64,000 nucleotides of DNA from Pseudovibrio sp. Tun.PSC04-5.I4 (GCF_900104145.1 NZ_FNLB01000006.1:1261001-1325000), one strand, 5' to 3'; numbered from the stretch's first letter, positions 1 through 8,951 are shown. Notes: generated by a model not told the origin, from the letters alone. Translations and numbers: made by a program.

Positions 1-175
1 AGTCCGTGCCGTCGCTCGCACCCACGGGAGCCTTTCTCGCAGGAGAGGGCTTTGCAGAGGAAGCAGGCGCACTTGGAGCTGAAGTTTGTTTTCTTTTAAT
101 GTCACTGGAAGCGGTGGTTAAATCTTCCACGCATTTGGCAACACTTGCAAACAGATCATCACGCGAGCTCATCAT
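1..175 (-). CDS. Partial hypothetical protein (N-terminus only)
   Basis: An open frame reads leftward off the window edge. It starts at one of two adjacent ATGs (175 or 172). An AGAGGT ribosome-binding motif touches the first ATG and is 4-5 nt from the second, so 172 is the better start. The visible 57-58 residues begin MSSRDDLFASVAKCVEDL and then become rich in Ala, Pro, Ser and Lys, which suggests a flexible linker before a domain outside the window. I do not recognise the family. Confidence 0.5.
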   Translation of the reverse strand, partial: MMSSRDDLFASVAKCVEDLTTASSDIKRKQTSAPSAPASSAKPSPARKAPVGASDGTD

Positions 176-776
176 ACCTCTTTGATTTGGCTTTGTGCTT
201 TCACAGCAAACGAATCGAATGGCAGTCTTGCAGGACTAAGAGAAAAGGGCAAAATTCTGCCAGCGTTCTACTCTTGTTCCTTGTGGGTAAGCGCGTTTTT
301 GCACGATTTGACGCATACCCGTTACGACTACCAATCCAATTGAAGCTCTAGGGCAAGCCATATGCGCCATTCCCGGCGAAAATACAAACGTCAAATAACG
401 GAGCTTGTATGAAACACTCCGTGTATTTGCACTGTGCATACACAGCCAAAGCGTGCTCTCACTGCGAAATGTTGCGAGCATGCAACAGCATTTCGCAGTG
501 AGAGGAATGGTAGAAACTGACACTGGCTCACTCATGTCAAATTGGGTAGTTTGCCGTGTCCGTGTCCGTGTTGTAGAGGTGGTCGAACTGTGTGGTTTTT
601 TTGTTAAGCGGACGAGAAGCTAGGCATTTGTAAGATTATTTGTGACAATTTGAAGATACATCACCTTTGGAGCCAAAATTGACATTTTTGCATTTCATAG
701 CCTCGGGAGAACTTAGGCACCGAAAGCGCAAGAAGTCAGAACCAGTAGTCTAACTACAACGGTCAAGTGAGGCATT
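176..776. other. Intergenic region upstream of exoR
   Basis: About 600 bases with no convincing gene. Short frames on both strands have atypical composition and no ribosome-binding sites. The one clear structure is the long inverted repeat at 456-504. The leader and promoter of exoR must lie toward the right end. Confidence 0.5.
456..504. repeat. Long perfect inverted repeat (hairpin)
   Basis: The 16-base arm CTCTCACTGCGAAATG (456-471) is exactly complementary to CATTTCGCAGTGAGAG (489-504). Inside, TTGC and GCAA can extend the stem past a short bulge. There is no T-tract, so it does not look like an intrinsic terminator. It could be a structured RNA leader, a small palindromic element or a protein-binding site. 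Confidence 0.7.
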
Positions 777-1667
777 TTGAAAGTAGCTCTGTTAAAAGAT
801 GAAGTGGCAATGCATCGCGGTGCATTTACGCGTCTTGCGACGAGTTTGGGATGTGCCTCCATCCTCACTCTTCTTATCTTGGGACATGCTCACGCACTCG
901 ACACAAAAAAGAGTGCCATGGAAGCCGTCAATCAGATGGCAAATATCACACCGCAACAAGCATTGCGGGATGGCGCGCGAGCCTATTACTCTGGAGAGAA
1001 GGATAAGGCACTCTCACCACTTCGCTACGCTGCTGAAAATGGCCAGCCCATGGCTGCCTGGAAACTAGGTAGAATGTATGCTCAAGGGGATGGTGTTCCA
1101 GAAGATGACTTACAAGCCTTCCAGTACTTCTCGCAGGTCGTCCGTGAATATTCCTCTGAAGGTCCGAAAGCAAGGTCCGCACCCTTTGTGGCAAGCGCTC
1201 TGGTCGAGCTTGGTCATTACTTCCAGACCGGTATCAGTGACACCGCAGTAAAACAGAACCCAAACAAGGCGCGTGAGATCTTTACTTATGCGGCCTCCTA
1301 TTTTGGTGATGCAGATGCTCAATACAGTTTAGGCCTTATGTATCTGGATTCTGAGCAGCCGGATCACGACAACCGACTAGCCGCACGTTGGCTAAAACTG
1401 GCCGCAGTTAAAGGTCATGTGGGTGCTCAGGCAAAATTTGGCGAACTTCTCTTCTTTACAGAAGAACTGACATCAGCACGCATAACCGGCCTTAAGTGGA
1501 TGACGCTCGCTCGCCGGCAAATTGTCAGCGGTGAAAAAGATGCATGGATCATCTCACTGCACGAAAAAGCATTTTCGCTTGCATCAGAGCAAGAGCGCCG
1601 CAAATCTGCGGAATGGGCTGATGAATGGCTGAATAAACGTAGTAGCCTCGTCGCATCTACAAACTAA
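777..1667 (+). CDS. exoR: ExoR-like periplasmic Sel1-repeat regulator
   Basis: The protein has a basic N-terminus and a hydrophobic signal segment (about residues 20-40, ending AHA before LDTKK). Sel1/TPR-like helical repeats follow, such as AAWKLGRMYAQGDGV, DAQYSLGLMYLD and ARWLKLAAVKGH. Order and length (about 270-296 residues) match rhizobial ExoR, the periplasmic inhibitor of the ExoS-ChvI two-component system that controls exopolysaccharide and motility. The listed start is TTG, with AGTGAGG 5 nt upstream. ATG at 810 would give a more usual signal peptide and is a serious alternative. It is monocistronic, with a terminator about 150 nt downstream. The family call rests on recalled sequence resemblance. 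Confidence 0.8.
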   Translation: MKVALLKDEVAMHRGAFTRLATSLGCASILTLLILGHAHALDTKKSAMEAVNQMANITPQQALRDGARAYYSGEKDKALSPLRYAAENGQPMAAWKLGRMYAQGDGVPEDDLQAFQYFSQVVREYSSEGPKARSAPFVASALVELGHYFQTGISDTAVKQNPNKAREIFTYAASYFGDADAQYSLGLMYLDSEQPDHDNRLAARWLKLAAVKGHVGAQAKFGELLFFTEELTSARITGLKWMTLARRQIVSGEKDAWIISLHEKAFSLASEQERRKSAEWADEWLNKRSSLVASTN

Positions 1668-2055
1668 TCCATCCAAAATTTTATATTTCTTGGCTTTTAT
1701 CACTTGACCTCGCAGGATATTTTTGTAAATTAAAACATGAGTTCAATATTCATGTTTGTTATTGACCTCTGTTTGGCGATTGTAGATCCACTTGCGGGTC
1801 TCTGGAATAAACTTGGGGTGAGTCTTTTGTGCTCACCCTTTTTTTTATGTGCTGACTAGCGGAAATCCTAAAGTTTTATGCGTTTGCATGGGTGCGGTTT
1901 AAGTCTCTGAAATTTCAGTGTTTTCAACAGCGAAACATCAAGATCTCTTTTTTGTCGTATGTCTTGGGAAAAACTCTAAAACGCTATTGCCAAGCTTTAA
2001 AACACTGCCTATATACCTGCTTCAAGAAGACGCCACGGCGTTGAGGTGATTTTGT
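1668..2055. other. Intergenic: terminator, possible sRNA, tRNA leader
   Basis: There is no protein gene. The stretch holds a strong rightward terminator at 1816-1846. A TTGACC hexamer at 1762-1767, 15 nt before TAGATC at 1783-1788, could make a short RNA ending at that terminator. The rest is the upstream region of the tRNA-Pro cluster. Confidence 0.4.
1816..1846 (+). terminator. Rho-independent terminator
   Basis: GGGTGAG (1816-1822) pairs with CTCACCC (1832-1838) around a short T-rich loop and is followed by eight T. It ends exoR transcription or a short RNA made in the preceding 60 bases. Confidence 0.85.
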
Positions 2056-2132
<77 letters not shown>

Positions 2133-2155
2133 TTTATCACATCGGTTGTATTGAT

Positions 2156-2232
<77 letters not shown>

Positions 2233-2254
2233 TCAACACAACCGCCGAATTGAT

Positions 2255-2331
<77 letters not shown>

Positions 2332-2400
2332 TTTCCTCCCAAGTAATCTCTTCATAATTCAATTTAGAATGTAGACAGCGGCGTACGCTGTTTTATTTGT

Positions 2401-2613
2401 TGTGCTCTGTGCTCTGTGCTCTGTGCTCTGTGCTCTGTGCTCTGTGCTCTGTGCTCTGTGCTCTGTGCTCTGTGCTCTGTGCTCTGTGCTCTGTGCTCTG
2501 TGCTCTGTGCTCTGTGCTCTGTGCTCTGTGCTCTGTGCTCTGTGCTCTGTGCTCTGTGCTCTGTGCTCTGTGCTCTGTGCTCTGTGCTCTGTGCTCTGTG
2601 CTCTGTGCTCTGT
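2401..2613. repeat. Heptamer tandem repeat (TGTGCTC)x30
   Basis: Thirty perfect copies of TGTGCTC occupy 2401-2610, followed by a partial TGT. It sits in the convergent gap between the tRNA-Pro cluster and the pit terminator. Because 7 is not a multiple of 3, all three frames stay open through the array and give spurious CALCSV or EHRAQST frames that are not genes. Perfect copies suggest recent slippage expansion. Confidence 0.97.
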
Positions 2614-2639
2614 AAGGCAGCTCAAACGTGTGCAGACAA

Positions 2640-2673
2640 AGAAAAAGCCCGGGGGAGGCAATCCACCGGGCTT
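2640..2673 (-). terminator. Terminator of pit
   Basis: On the minus strand, AAGCCCGG pairs with CCGGGCTT around a roughly 14-nt loop and is followed by TTTTC. It lies 28 nt past the pit stop codon. Confidence 0.8.
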
Positions 2674-2700
2674 CGAGCTATTGGGAACTGTGGACCTCCC

Positions 2701-4212
2701 TCAGAAGATAAGCAGATCCAATAGATAAAACAAACACGCTGACAAAGCCGCCGCCGCAGGTACTGTAACAACCCACGCTGCAATGATCGTCATAAAATGA
2801 GAGCGACGCACAAGCATGCGGCGTTTTTCATCTTCACGCACCTGAGATTCTCTGAAACCTTCCATGCCCGTTTGCTGCTTAACAAAAGCAACGCGGCGCT
2901 TGGACTTCATGGTGTACCACTCACGGAAAAAGCCAACACCAAAGATCGCACCCACAGCAATATGAGTAGAGCTCACTGGAAGTCCGAACCCGGATGCAAC
3001 GATCACGGTAATCGCTGCAGAGAGGGACACACAGAAAGCGCGCATTGGGTTCAACTTGGTGATTTTCTCACCAACCATGCGGATCAGCTTAGGACCGAAG
3101 AGCATCAGGCCAAACGATATTCCGAAAGCGCCAATCAGCATCACCCAAAGCGGAATAGTCACTGCCTTAGCAATGCCACCTTCCTGAATGGAGTGCACAA
3201 TTGCGGCGAGGGGGCCAATTGCATTTGCAACGTCGTTTGCGCCATGTGCAAACGATAAAAGGGCTGCAGAAAAAATCAAAGGCCAGCGGAACAATGTACG
3301 AAGAGACTGGTTCCGGTTTTCCATGCCTTCGGACTGTTTGCGAATCAGCGGACGACAAATACCGATTGCCAGAACGAATGCCACAACGCCAAGAAGAAGA
3401 GCAATCTCAATATCAATCTTGACGATTTTCTTGAGGCCCTTCATTGCAAGGTAGGTCGCAAAAGTACCCATCATAATAGCAATCAATATAGGCACCCATC
3501 GCCGGGCGGCTGCTATCTTGTCGTGCTGGTAAATAATAAAAGACTTGATGAAGGCCAGGAACAAAGCAGCAATGACACCGCCAAGGACTGGGGAGATGAT
3601 CCAGCTCGCTGCAATGCCAGACATTGTATCCCAGCTTACCGCGTCGAAGCCGGCAGCTGCGATGCCACCGCCCATAACACCACCAACAACAGAGTGTGTT
3701 GTTGAGACGGGGGCACCAATCCAGGTTGCCAGATTAAGCCAAACCGCGGCAGAGATGAGTGCCGCAAGCATCAGCTTTACGAAATCAGTGTAATTAGCGA
3801 CCAATGTTGGGTCGATGATGCCTTTGGAGACGGTTTTAACGACATCACCACCTGCTATGAGTGCACCAGCGCTTTCAAACACAGCAGCAAGGAGAAGCGC
3901 ACCGCCAATAGTGAGGGCTTTGGAGCCAACAGAAGGGCCAACATTGTTCGCGACATCATTAGCGCCAATATTGATTGCCAAATAAGCGCCGATACCGGCT
4001 GCAGCAACAACGATCAGGGCGTTTGGTTGCCCGGATACGTAAAGGCCAGCCATCGCCATCGCGAACATAAGGAAAACAAATGCGACCGCAGGAGCAATCA
4101 ATGGACGAGCCATTGCATTGCCGGCCACCTCTAATCTGCTAAACTTTTCTAAGTCTTTGTCTAGAGTTGGCTTTTTTCTTAGGTTTGACATGCTGTATAC
4201 TTTTTTCGCCAC
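2701..4212 (-). CDS. pit: PiT-family inorganic phosphate transporter
   Basis: An inner-membrane transporter of 503 residues with two copies of the PHO-4/PiT signature. The first includes GANDVANNVGPSVGSKAL and the second includes FAHGANDVANAIGPLAAI. At least ten hydrophobic segments are visible, with a hydrophilic basic loop near residues 440-465. This family moves phosphate with protons or sodium. The listed start is GTG; ATG at 4191 (MSNLRKKPT) is an equally credible start and neither has a clear ribosome-binding site. No PhoU-like DUF47 gene sits beside it. A terminator follows. Confidence 0.92.
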   Translation of the reverse strand: MAKKVYSMSNLRKKPTLDKDLEKFSRLEVAGNAMARPLIAPAVAFVFLMFAMAMAGLYVSGQPNALIVVAAAGIGAYLAINIGANDVANNVGPSVGSKALTIGGALLLAAVFESAGALIAGGDVVKTVSKGIIDPTLVANYTDFVKLMLAALISAAVWLNLATWIGAPVSTTHSVVGGVMGGGIAAAGFDAVSWDTMSGIAASWIISPVLGGVIAALFLAFIKSFIIYQHDKIAAARRWVPILIAIMMGTFATYLAMKGLKKIVKIDIEIALLLGVVAFVLAIGICRPLIRKQSEGMENRNQSLRTLFRWPLIFSAALLSFAHGANDVANAIGPLAAIVHSIQEGGIAKAVTIPLWVMLIGAFGISFGLMLFGPKLIRMVGEKITKLNPMRAFCVSLSAAITVIVASGFGLPVSSTHIAVGAIFGVGFFREWYTMKSKRRVAFVKQQTGMEGFRESQVREDEKRRMLVRRSHFMTIIAAWVVTVPAAAALSACLFYLLDLLIF

Positions 4213-4745
4213 GTTTTATTCGCGTAATTTCTTACGCACCTGGCAGTCAGCATTAAGCTGATTTTGCCTGTAAGCATCCAGCATTCTCCGCCAATGAGTC
4301 GGAAAATGCGAGTGCGTATGGTTTCAAAGAGGCTATGAACGCCGCCCACGGAGCCGCCCGGAAGATAAAGGGATCCGAAAACTCCATCTGCAGAAGTTAC
4401 CTTCACTTACTTTTATTTCCATTGACCACTCAGTTTGGGCGCAAACTAGTTTTCTCGCCGGTATATTTCAAGTTAAAAATCCCCTTAAACTTCAGAGATA
4501 CAACTAGTCCCAGAAATATCACGAAAACATCACAAATTTTTAATTTTAATCGCCCGGTACGAAGTAAAGTATTACTCAGTTAAAAGCCGCAATTATTGCA
4601 TCTATAGTTATTTACCTAAGAGATACTGGTATAGCTTAGTCAAGTGCATTGACAGCAATGCCATAATTGGAGAAGAAATAGTCGAACTGGTAATTCGTAG
4701 GACAGCATCAACAGCTTCTGTCTGCTGCGAGGAAAAAGAGGTCAC
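4213..4745. other. Divergent intergenic region between pit and the ETC subunit gene
   Basis: About 530 bases without a gene I can support. It must contain the leftward promoter of pit and the rightward promoter of the ETC subunit gene. I see no clear operator or RNA structure. Confidence 0.4.
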
Positions 4746-5051
4746 ATGGTTGCTCGCATTTACAGCCCGTCCAAAACTGCAATGCAGTCTGGAACTGCCA
4801 AAACAAACAACTGGGTGCTTGAGTTCAATCCCCAAGCACCTAAGAGCATTGACCCGTTGATGGGTTACACATCTTCTTCTGACATGAAGCAGCAGATTAA
4901 ACTGAAATTCTCGACCAAAGAAGAAGCTGTAGCTTACGCGACACGCAAACAGATCACCTATCGTGTGGATGAAGAGAGCACGCGCAAGCACCGCAGGACC
5001 GTTTATTCAGATAATTTCCGGTTTGACCGATTATCTCCGTGGACTCATTAA
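4746..5051 (+). CDS. ETC complex I subunit, NDUFS4-like
   Basis: A 101-residue protein with the NDUFS4/ETC complex I subunit pattern: MVARIYSPSKTAMQSG near the start, NWVLEF, DPLMGYTSS and a late KHRRTVYSDNFRFDR. In alphaproteobacteria this small supernumerary subunit belongs to the respiratory NADH dehydrogenase. A GAGG motif 5 nt upstream supports the ATG. It stands alone, just upstream of the tRNA-Arg used by the prophage. Confidence 0.92.
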   Translation: MVARIYSPSKTAMQSGTAKTNNWVLEFNPQAPKSIDPLMGYTSSSDMKQQIKLKFSTKEEAVAYATRKQITYRVDEESTRKHRRTVYSDNFRFDRLSPWTH

Positions 5052-5130
5052 GTTTCTGCATTGAGATTATTTTCTAAACGCCTTATGAACGTTTCACGCA
5101 AGGGGCGGGACAATCGCCCTTAAGCAACGT

Positions 5131-5207
5131 GGTCCCTTAGCTCAGCTGGATAGAGCACCGGCCTTCTAAGCCGACGGTCGCTGGTTCGAATCCAGCAGGG
5201 ATCACCA
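5131..5207 (+). tRNA. tRNA-Arg (anticodon TCT)
   Basis: A 77-nt cloverleaf from GGTCCCTTAGCTCAG to GGGATCACCA. The anticodon loop CTTCTAA gives TCT, and CCA is encoded. It is intact although it is the prophage target: its 3' 47 bases are duplicated at 56822-56868, so integration rebuilt the gene. Confidence 0.95.
5161..5207 (+). repeat. attL core (47-bp direct repeat)
   Basis: Identical to 56822-56868 over 47 bases: the anticodon arm through the CCA of the tRNA-Arg. The integrase gene ends 64 nt to the right, the usual layout for tRNA-targeting tyrosine integrases. Confidence 0.95.
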
Positions 5208-5271
5208 TTACTTTCAATGAGTTAGAATAGGTCAAGACCTTTCTGATTTGACTGTTTTCCAGAATGTTTTC

Positions 5272-6309
5272 CTAAATCCCATCATTCTGTTCACGGTCCA
5301 GCCTCAAAATGACCTTGTCACCGAGGCGCTGAGACATACTCAGATAGTGCGCCTCTAGTATTTTTTCCACATCCTTCAAACTGTGCCCGGATAGTGCCGC
5401 GATCTCTGGAACAGTCGCTCTAGCTTCTGCCCATGTGGTTACCGCTGTTCCCCGCAGGTCGTTGAACTGGAGCCCTTCAATTCCGATTTTCTTGATTGCT
5501 TTGCCCCAAGAGGACTGGAAGCCGTCGGTTGTCCACGGCTTACCTCTTGTGTTGGTGAGAACGTGCGTTGAGAGCTTGCCGCTTGAAAACTGGTCAAGCT
5601 TGATCAGTTCTAGCATCCGTCGCAGTTCGTTTGAGATCTTTATCCGAACGTTCTTGCCGGTTTTATTTTGTTTGATTTTGATATGGTCGTGGTCAACGTC
5701 TGACCAGAGAAGTTGAAGCAGGTCGGCCTGGCGTTGCCCTGTCTGGGCTGCAAGGACCATCGCGGCAACAATCTCCTTCGAGCCTCTCGCCTTTACTAAA
5801 TCAATTTTATCTTTCGACCAGATAAACTCAACTCGAGTGCCTTTGTGCAACCTGCCGCCACCGTCGCATGGGTTGAGTGTGACCAAGCCATCATCCTTGG
5901 CCACATTGATAATTCGTTTGAGGACTGACCACATACGGTCAGCTTTGCGCGGAGTGTGGGCCTGCTGATCCCTCCAGGCTTTGAAAATGCCCCTTGTTCG
6001 CCGGTCTGAAAATGCAGCTATAGGGAAATCATCGAAGTCTGCTTCTATCATCTTGAAGATTGGCACGTAATCTTCCTTACTTCGAGCGCTCAGGCCTTTA
6101 TAGGCTTCAGTGCCTTTGTAATGTACGAGCAGTCCGCCGACGGTATCGGTCTTCCTCTTCTGCTTGGCGTTCCTGTGGGCCTCATTATAACTGTCTACAA
6201 ATTCCGGTGATCCCGGCTCGCCTTTAAGCCGAGGGCCGCCTGTCCACGCGTAGTAGTAGACTTGCCCGCGCGATGTTGCCTTCTTTATACCCTTCAACCT
6301 TACGCGCAT
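5272..6309 (-). CDS. int: Prophage tyrosine integrase
   Basis: A site-specific recombinase for integration into tRNA-Arg. I chose the ATG at 6309 (MRVRLKGIKK) because GAAGG lies just upstream; the open frame extends to 6327. With this start, box I is TGQRQAD (Arg193), box II is NDLRGT (Arg286), then SGHS (His309) and the nucleophile HYL (Tyr322). The usual His of the HxxR box is Asn283 here. The N-terminal part has SAM-like core-binding features. It overlaps xis by 10 nt and lies at the end of the left operon, next to attL. Confidence 0.93.
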   Translation of the reverse strand: MRVRLKGIKKATSRGQVYYYAWTGGPRLKGEPGSPEFVDSYNEAHRNAKQKRKTDTVGGLLVHYKGTEAYKGLSARSKEDYVPIFKMIEADFDDFPIAAFSDRRTRGIFKAWRDQQAHTPRKADRMWSVLKRIINVAKDDGLVTLNPCDGGGRLHKGTRVEFIWSKDKIDLVKARGSKEIVAAMVLAAQTGQRQADLLQLLWSDVDHDHIKIKQNKTGKNVRIKISNELRRMLELIKLDQFSSGKLSTHVLTNTRGKPWTTDGFQSSWGKAIKKIGIEGLQFNDLRGTAVTTWAEARATVPEIAALSGHSLKDVEKILEAHYLSMSQRLGDKVILRLDREQNDGI

Positions 6310-6548
6310 TTTTTGCCTTCCAACCACGCATCCAGTGGGTTTTCATTATCGGCACCCGCTGCGTCTTTCTTAAAACCTGACATTTGGTCTATTGCCCGGT
6401 CAATTGCAGTTTTGTCCCACCTGAGAGTATTAGCCGTTTCGGTTTTGAGAGCATGGGGCATGATGCCCTGATCAATCCAATTCTGAAACCCGGAGACGGA
6501 TAGTCCGCAATACCCCGCGGACTCTGATTTGCTAAGCAACCTTTTCAA
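6300..6548 (-). CDS. Excisionase-like HTH protein
   Basis: An 82-residue basic protein with a winged-helix/AlpA-like DNA-binding pattern: SESAGYCGLSVSGFQNWIDQG, then LRWDKTAIDRAID. Such proteins bend DNA for excision. The start is TTG, supported by a strong AGGAGG 8-9 nt upstream. Its position immediately before int, with overlapping ends, supports an Xis role. The activity itself is inferred. Confidence 0.75.
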   Translation of the reverse strand: MKRLLSKSESAGYCGLSVSGFQNWIDQGIMPHALKTETANTLRWDKTAIDRAIDQMSGFKKDAAGADNENPLDAWLEGKKCA

Positions 6549-6677
6549 ATTCCTTACCTCCTAAGTTCGTTGGGCCAGCCAACTGGCTGCATTGGTTGTT
6601 TTGCCTGCATATTGGGCGAGCAATAGAAACGCAGTGTTCATGTTGATGCCTATTTGTGGGCTGCGTGGAGATGACCT

Positions 6678-7256
6678 TCAGGCTGCTGTGCCAAAGCTCA
6701 CGCTTGGGTGGTTGCAGCTGTGTTCCATCTCGCTGGCCCATTCTGTTGCTGCATGTTCCATTGAGAGCGGCACCAGCCGATGTTTCACCGGCAGTGCGGG
6801 GCTATTTACGTTTCTGTCTGAAAAGTGGTTGAGGAACGTGGTTCTGGCTGCTTCATTGATCCCGTTGAGTTTGGTGGTATCAGCAGCGGATATTTTTGCA
6901 GGCCTTGGGATGAGCGCTGCTAAGGCCTTTGGGATCTCACACAATACGCCAGTAGGTTTTTTCAATGTAGTTTGGCCAGCGCTTTCGGTTATTTCCAGAT
7001 AAGCCAGCTCGGAGAGGATCGTATGCAAGCCAGAAGACAGGATCAGCGGCTTTAGCTCGCGGGGCGTGAACTGTGCAGCGAGTAAGTTGAGCTGTGCTTG
7101 CGAGATAAACTGGTCAGTTAGGTTTGGCAGAGCTGGGATCCGGGCAAGGAGAGTGCCCAAAGAGCGCCACGAGACCTTTGAGGATTCCGGATGATCCAGA
7201 TTGATGTAATCTGTGCCAGCTAATGGGATCAAGCGGGTTTGGTCTGCAAGGGGCAT
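6678..7256 (-). CDS. Hypothetical phage protein
   Basis: A 192-residue protein I do not recognise. It starts with an ATGA overlap on the stop codon of the gene to its right, which is good evidence for translation as part of the left operon. The sequence is Leu/Ala-rich and predicted helical in the middle (LTDQFISQAQLNLLAAQ, SGLHTILSELAYLEI). There are no membrane segments or known motifs. About 130 nt without a gene separates it from xis. Confidence 0.6.
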   Translation of the reverse strand: MPLADQTRLIPLAGTDYINLDHPESSKVSWRSLGTLLARIPALPNLTDQFISQAQLNLLAAQFTPRELKPLILSSGLHTILSELAYLEITESAGQTTLKKPTGVLCEIPKALAALIPRPAKISAADTTKLNGINEAARTTFLNHFSDRNVNSPALPVKHRLVPLSMEHAATEWASEMEHSCNHPSVSFGTAA

Positions 7257-7891
7257 CAGGAGCGCTCCTGTTGGTTAAAGCTATCAATATTGCAGTGATG
7301 AACTTTGAATTCGGGAATGCACACCCATGGGTTTGTATCCCAGCCGTAGCCACGGTTTTTATTCAGGCTGTCCCAGAGGATTTGGAAGCTCCACACAAAG
7401 GAGCGCTTGTCCGGGTCTCGTCCGTCTTCAGCTCCGATCGCGTTAACGCCTTCGGCTTTCGCGTCTTCTTCGCTGATGATCCGCAGGGGCCCAACCCGAA
7501 CACTAGTGACTTCAAGCGTGAGGCGAGAATGTTGGCGTGGCATGAAGATTGATGGCTTCCATTTGCGTTCGTCATCGCCGACTGTGGCCCGATAACGCAC
7601 TTCGCCGACTTGAGGGCACAAGCAGAATTCAGAGCACCCACATTCTACTTCTTCGATTTGCGCCCAAGTTTCTCTAACCCAAAGTAGGTCGCCCTTAGAG
7701 TATTGTAGCAGTCCAAGCTCAGGCGCATCGATCACATGGGTGGAGATACCCATTCTGGTCTTGGTGGGCTTTTCCACGAGCAAGCTGTTGTCTTTGCGAA
7801 CGCCTTTGATCACTCGGCGGGTTTGTGTCTTACGACCTTCCAATAGAGCCTGGACCATTGGAGTGGAGAAGAGGATTGGCTTATGTGCCAT
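7256..7891 (-). CDS. ASCH-like phage protein
   Basis: A 211-residue protein opening ILFSTPMVQALLEGRKTQTRR, followed by GDLLWVRETWA and IFMPRQHSRLTLEVTSVRV. This is the pattern of the ASCH-like proteins common in phages of proteobacteria, a PUA-related fold thought to bind RNA or nucleotides. A Cys cluster (CGCSEFCLC, about residues 83-91) is unusual and could bind metal. It is coupled to both neighbours by overlaps of 1-4 nt. The molecular role is not known. Confidence 0.7.
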   Translation of the reverse strand: MAHKPILFSTPMVQALLEGRKTQTRRVIKGVRKDNSLLVEKPTKTRMGISTHVIDAPELGLLQYSKGDLLWVRETWAQIEEVECGCSEFCLCPQVGEVRYRATVGDDERKWKPSIFMPRQHSRLTLEVTSVRVGPLRIISEEDAKAEGVNAIGAEDGRDPDKRSFVWSFQILWDSLNKNRGYGWDTNPWVCIPEFKVHHCNIDSFNQQERS

Positions 7892-8469
7892 TACGCTACC
7901 CCCTCAGTTTGATACTCGCGTGGATTGATAGAGGTTCGTTGTTTTCCGGGTCGCCATGAAAAGATTGGTTTATATTTGATTATGTAGTTGTTCACTGCGC
8001 CAACTAGAACGGCAAGTTCAGGGCAAACTTCGCCGAGCTCCTGATCCTCTGGAATCTCATCTACCCAATTATCGCACTCGATCAAGCGAGGCGTTATGGG
8101 TTCGCAGATGGTTAGACGCAAATCTTCAGCTTTGGTATCTCGATATTCCAGATCATCAAGCAAGCTGCTGTCGCTGAAGAAATACTCTTCCAGAACTTCG
8201 CAATAAACAGGTTCGTTTCCATTCCAATCTACATGAGGTAATACTAACCATCTCTCATGGTCTGCTTTGTCTCTGCATGTGTCGCACTTGGTCCAGCTCT
8301 TGCTCATGTATCTGCCACACTCACATTTTTGGTGCGTGCAGCCAGCCCATCGGGCCATGTGCTCATCGTCGCCGTAAAAGTGCCCATTGCTAGACCACCA
8401 GCCAGTGAGCGTCACTGTTTTGTATTCAGCTGCGTCTGGGTGGTGATAGAAAACTCTTTCCTTTGGCAT
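7891..8469 (-). CDS. Hypothetical phage protein with zinc-ribbon-like cysteines
   Basis: 192 residues. The N-terminal half has CTHQKCECGRYMSKSWTKCDTC (about residues 44-65), a Cys-rich cluster that looks like a small zinc-binding module. The C-terminal half is acidic. The start codon overlaps the upstream stop by one base (8469) and the stop overlaps the next start (7891), so it is translationally coupled in the left operon. No function can be assigned. Confidence 0.65.
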   Translation of the reverse strand: MPKERVFYHHPDAAEYKTVTLTGWWSSNGHFYGDDEHMARWAGCTHQKCECGRYMSKSWTKCDTCRDKADHERWLVLPHVDWNGNEPVYCEVLEEYFFSDSSLLDDLEYRDTKAEDLRLTICEPITPRLIECDNWVDEIPEDQELGEVCPELAVLVGAVNNYIIKYKPIFSWRPGKQRTSINPREYQTEGVA

Positions 8470-8951
8470 CAGGCAGTCTCCTGCTTTGAGAGTTGAACGT
8501 CCTCAACAGGAATGACGTAGCCGCCTGTGTCGCCGTAACGCTGACCTTTAGGGCCTGTTGGCTGGGCGATCACTGTTGCAGCCTTGTGGTCTATTGAGAC
8601 GATATTACATTCGTCACCACGGGCGGTAATCTTGTTTCCGACTTCAAATGGAACTTTGATTTTGTGGAATGCGACCCATTGCTCTACAGCGGTTTTTAGA
8701 GCGCTATAGGTTGAATACCCTGCGAGCGTTTCGACTAGTTCAAAGTCCGGCTCCCAGTAATGATCTCTCTCAAGATTCTTGGCAAACTTGTAGGCATCCC
8801 AGTCTGCGGATTGGGTCAGCTGTTCCAGAATCTCGCTGCGCTCATCGTCTTCTGGCAAATGAGCCATTACGCTGTCTAGAATATCCTCGCAGGCTGCTAA
8901 TTTGATTTTGGGCAGTCCACTGTGAGGGCGATCTGTTGGAAATGAAGACAC
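8469..8951 (-). CDS. Hypothetical phage protein
   Basis: 160 residues from a GTG at 8951. I prefer this start over a longer frame because GGAGG lies 7 nt upstream and the GTG overlaps the preceding stop (TAGTG). The C-terminal part (FEVGNKITARGDECNIVSIDHKA) resembles a small beta-rich module; the N-terminal half is helical and acidic. No family recognised. Confidence 0.65.
   Translation of the reverse strand: MSSFPTDRPHSGLPKIKLAACEDILDSVMAHLPEDDERSEILEQLTQSADWDAYKFAKNLERDHYWEPDFELVETLAGYSTYSALKTAVEQWVAFHKIKVPFEVGNKITARGDECNIVSIDHKAATVIAQPTGPKGQRYGDTGGYVIPVEDVQLSKQETA

Noticed and set aside
2359..2728. Several frames of 70-108 codons through the heptamer repeat
   Set aside because: A 7-bp repeat without stops is open in all frames. 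There is no ribosome-binding site or family.
6532..6741. 69-residue minus-strand frame between the 6678 gene and xis
   Set aside because: It overlaps the upstream gene by 64 nt and covers the xis ribosome-binding site. Composition is atypical (Gln/His-rich) and no start motif is visible.
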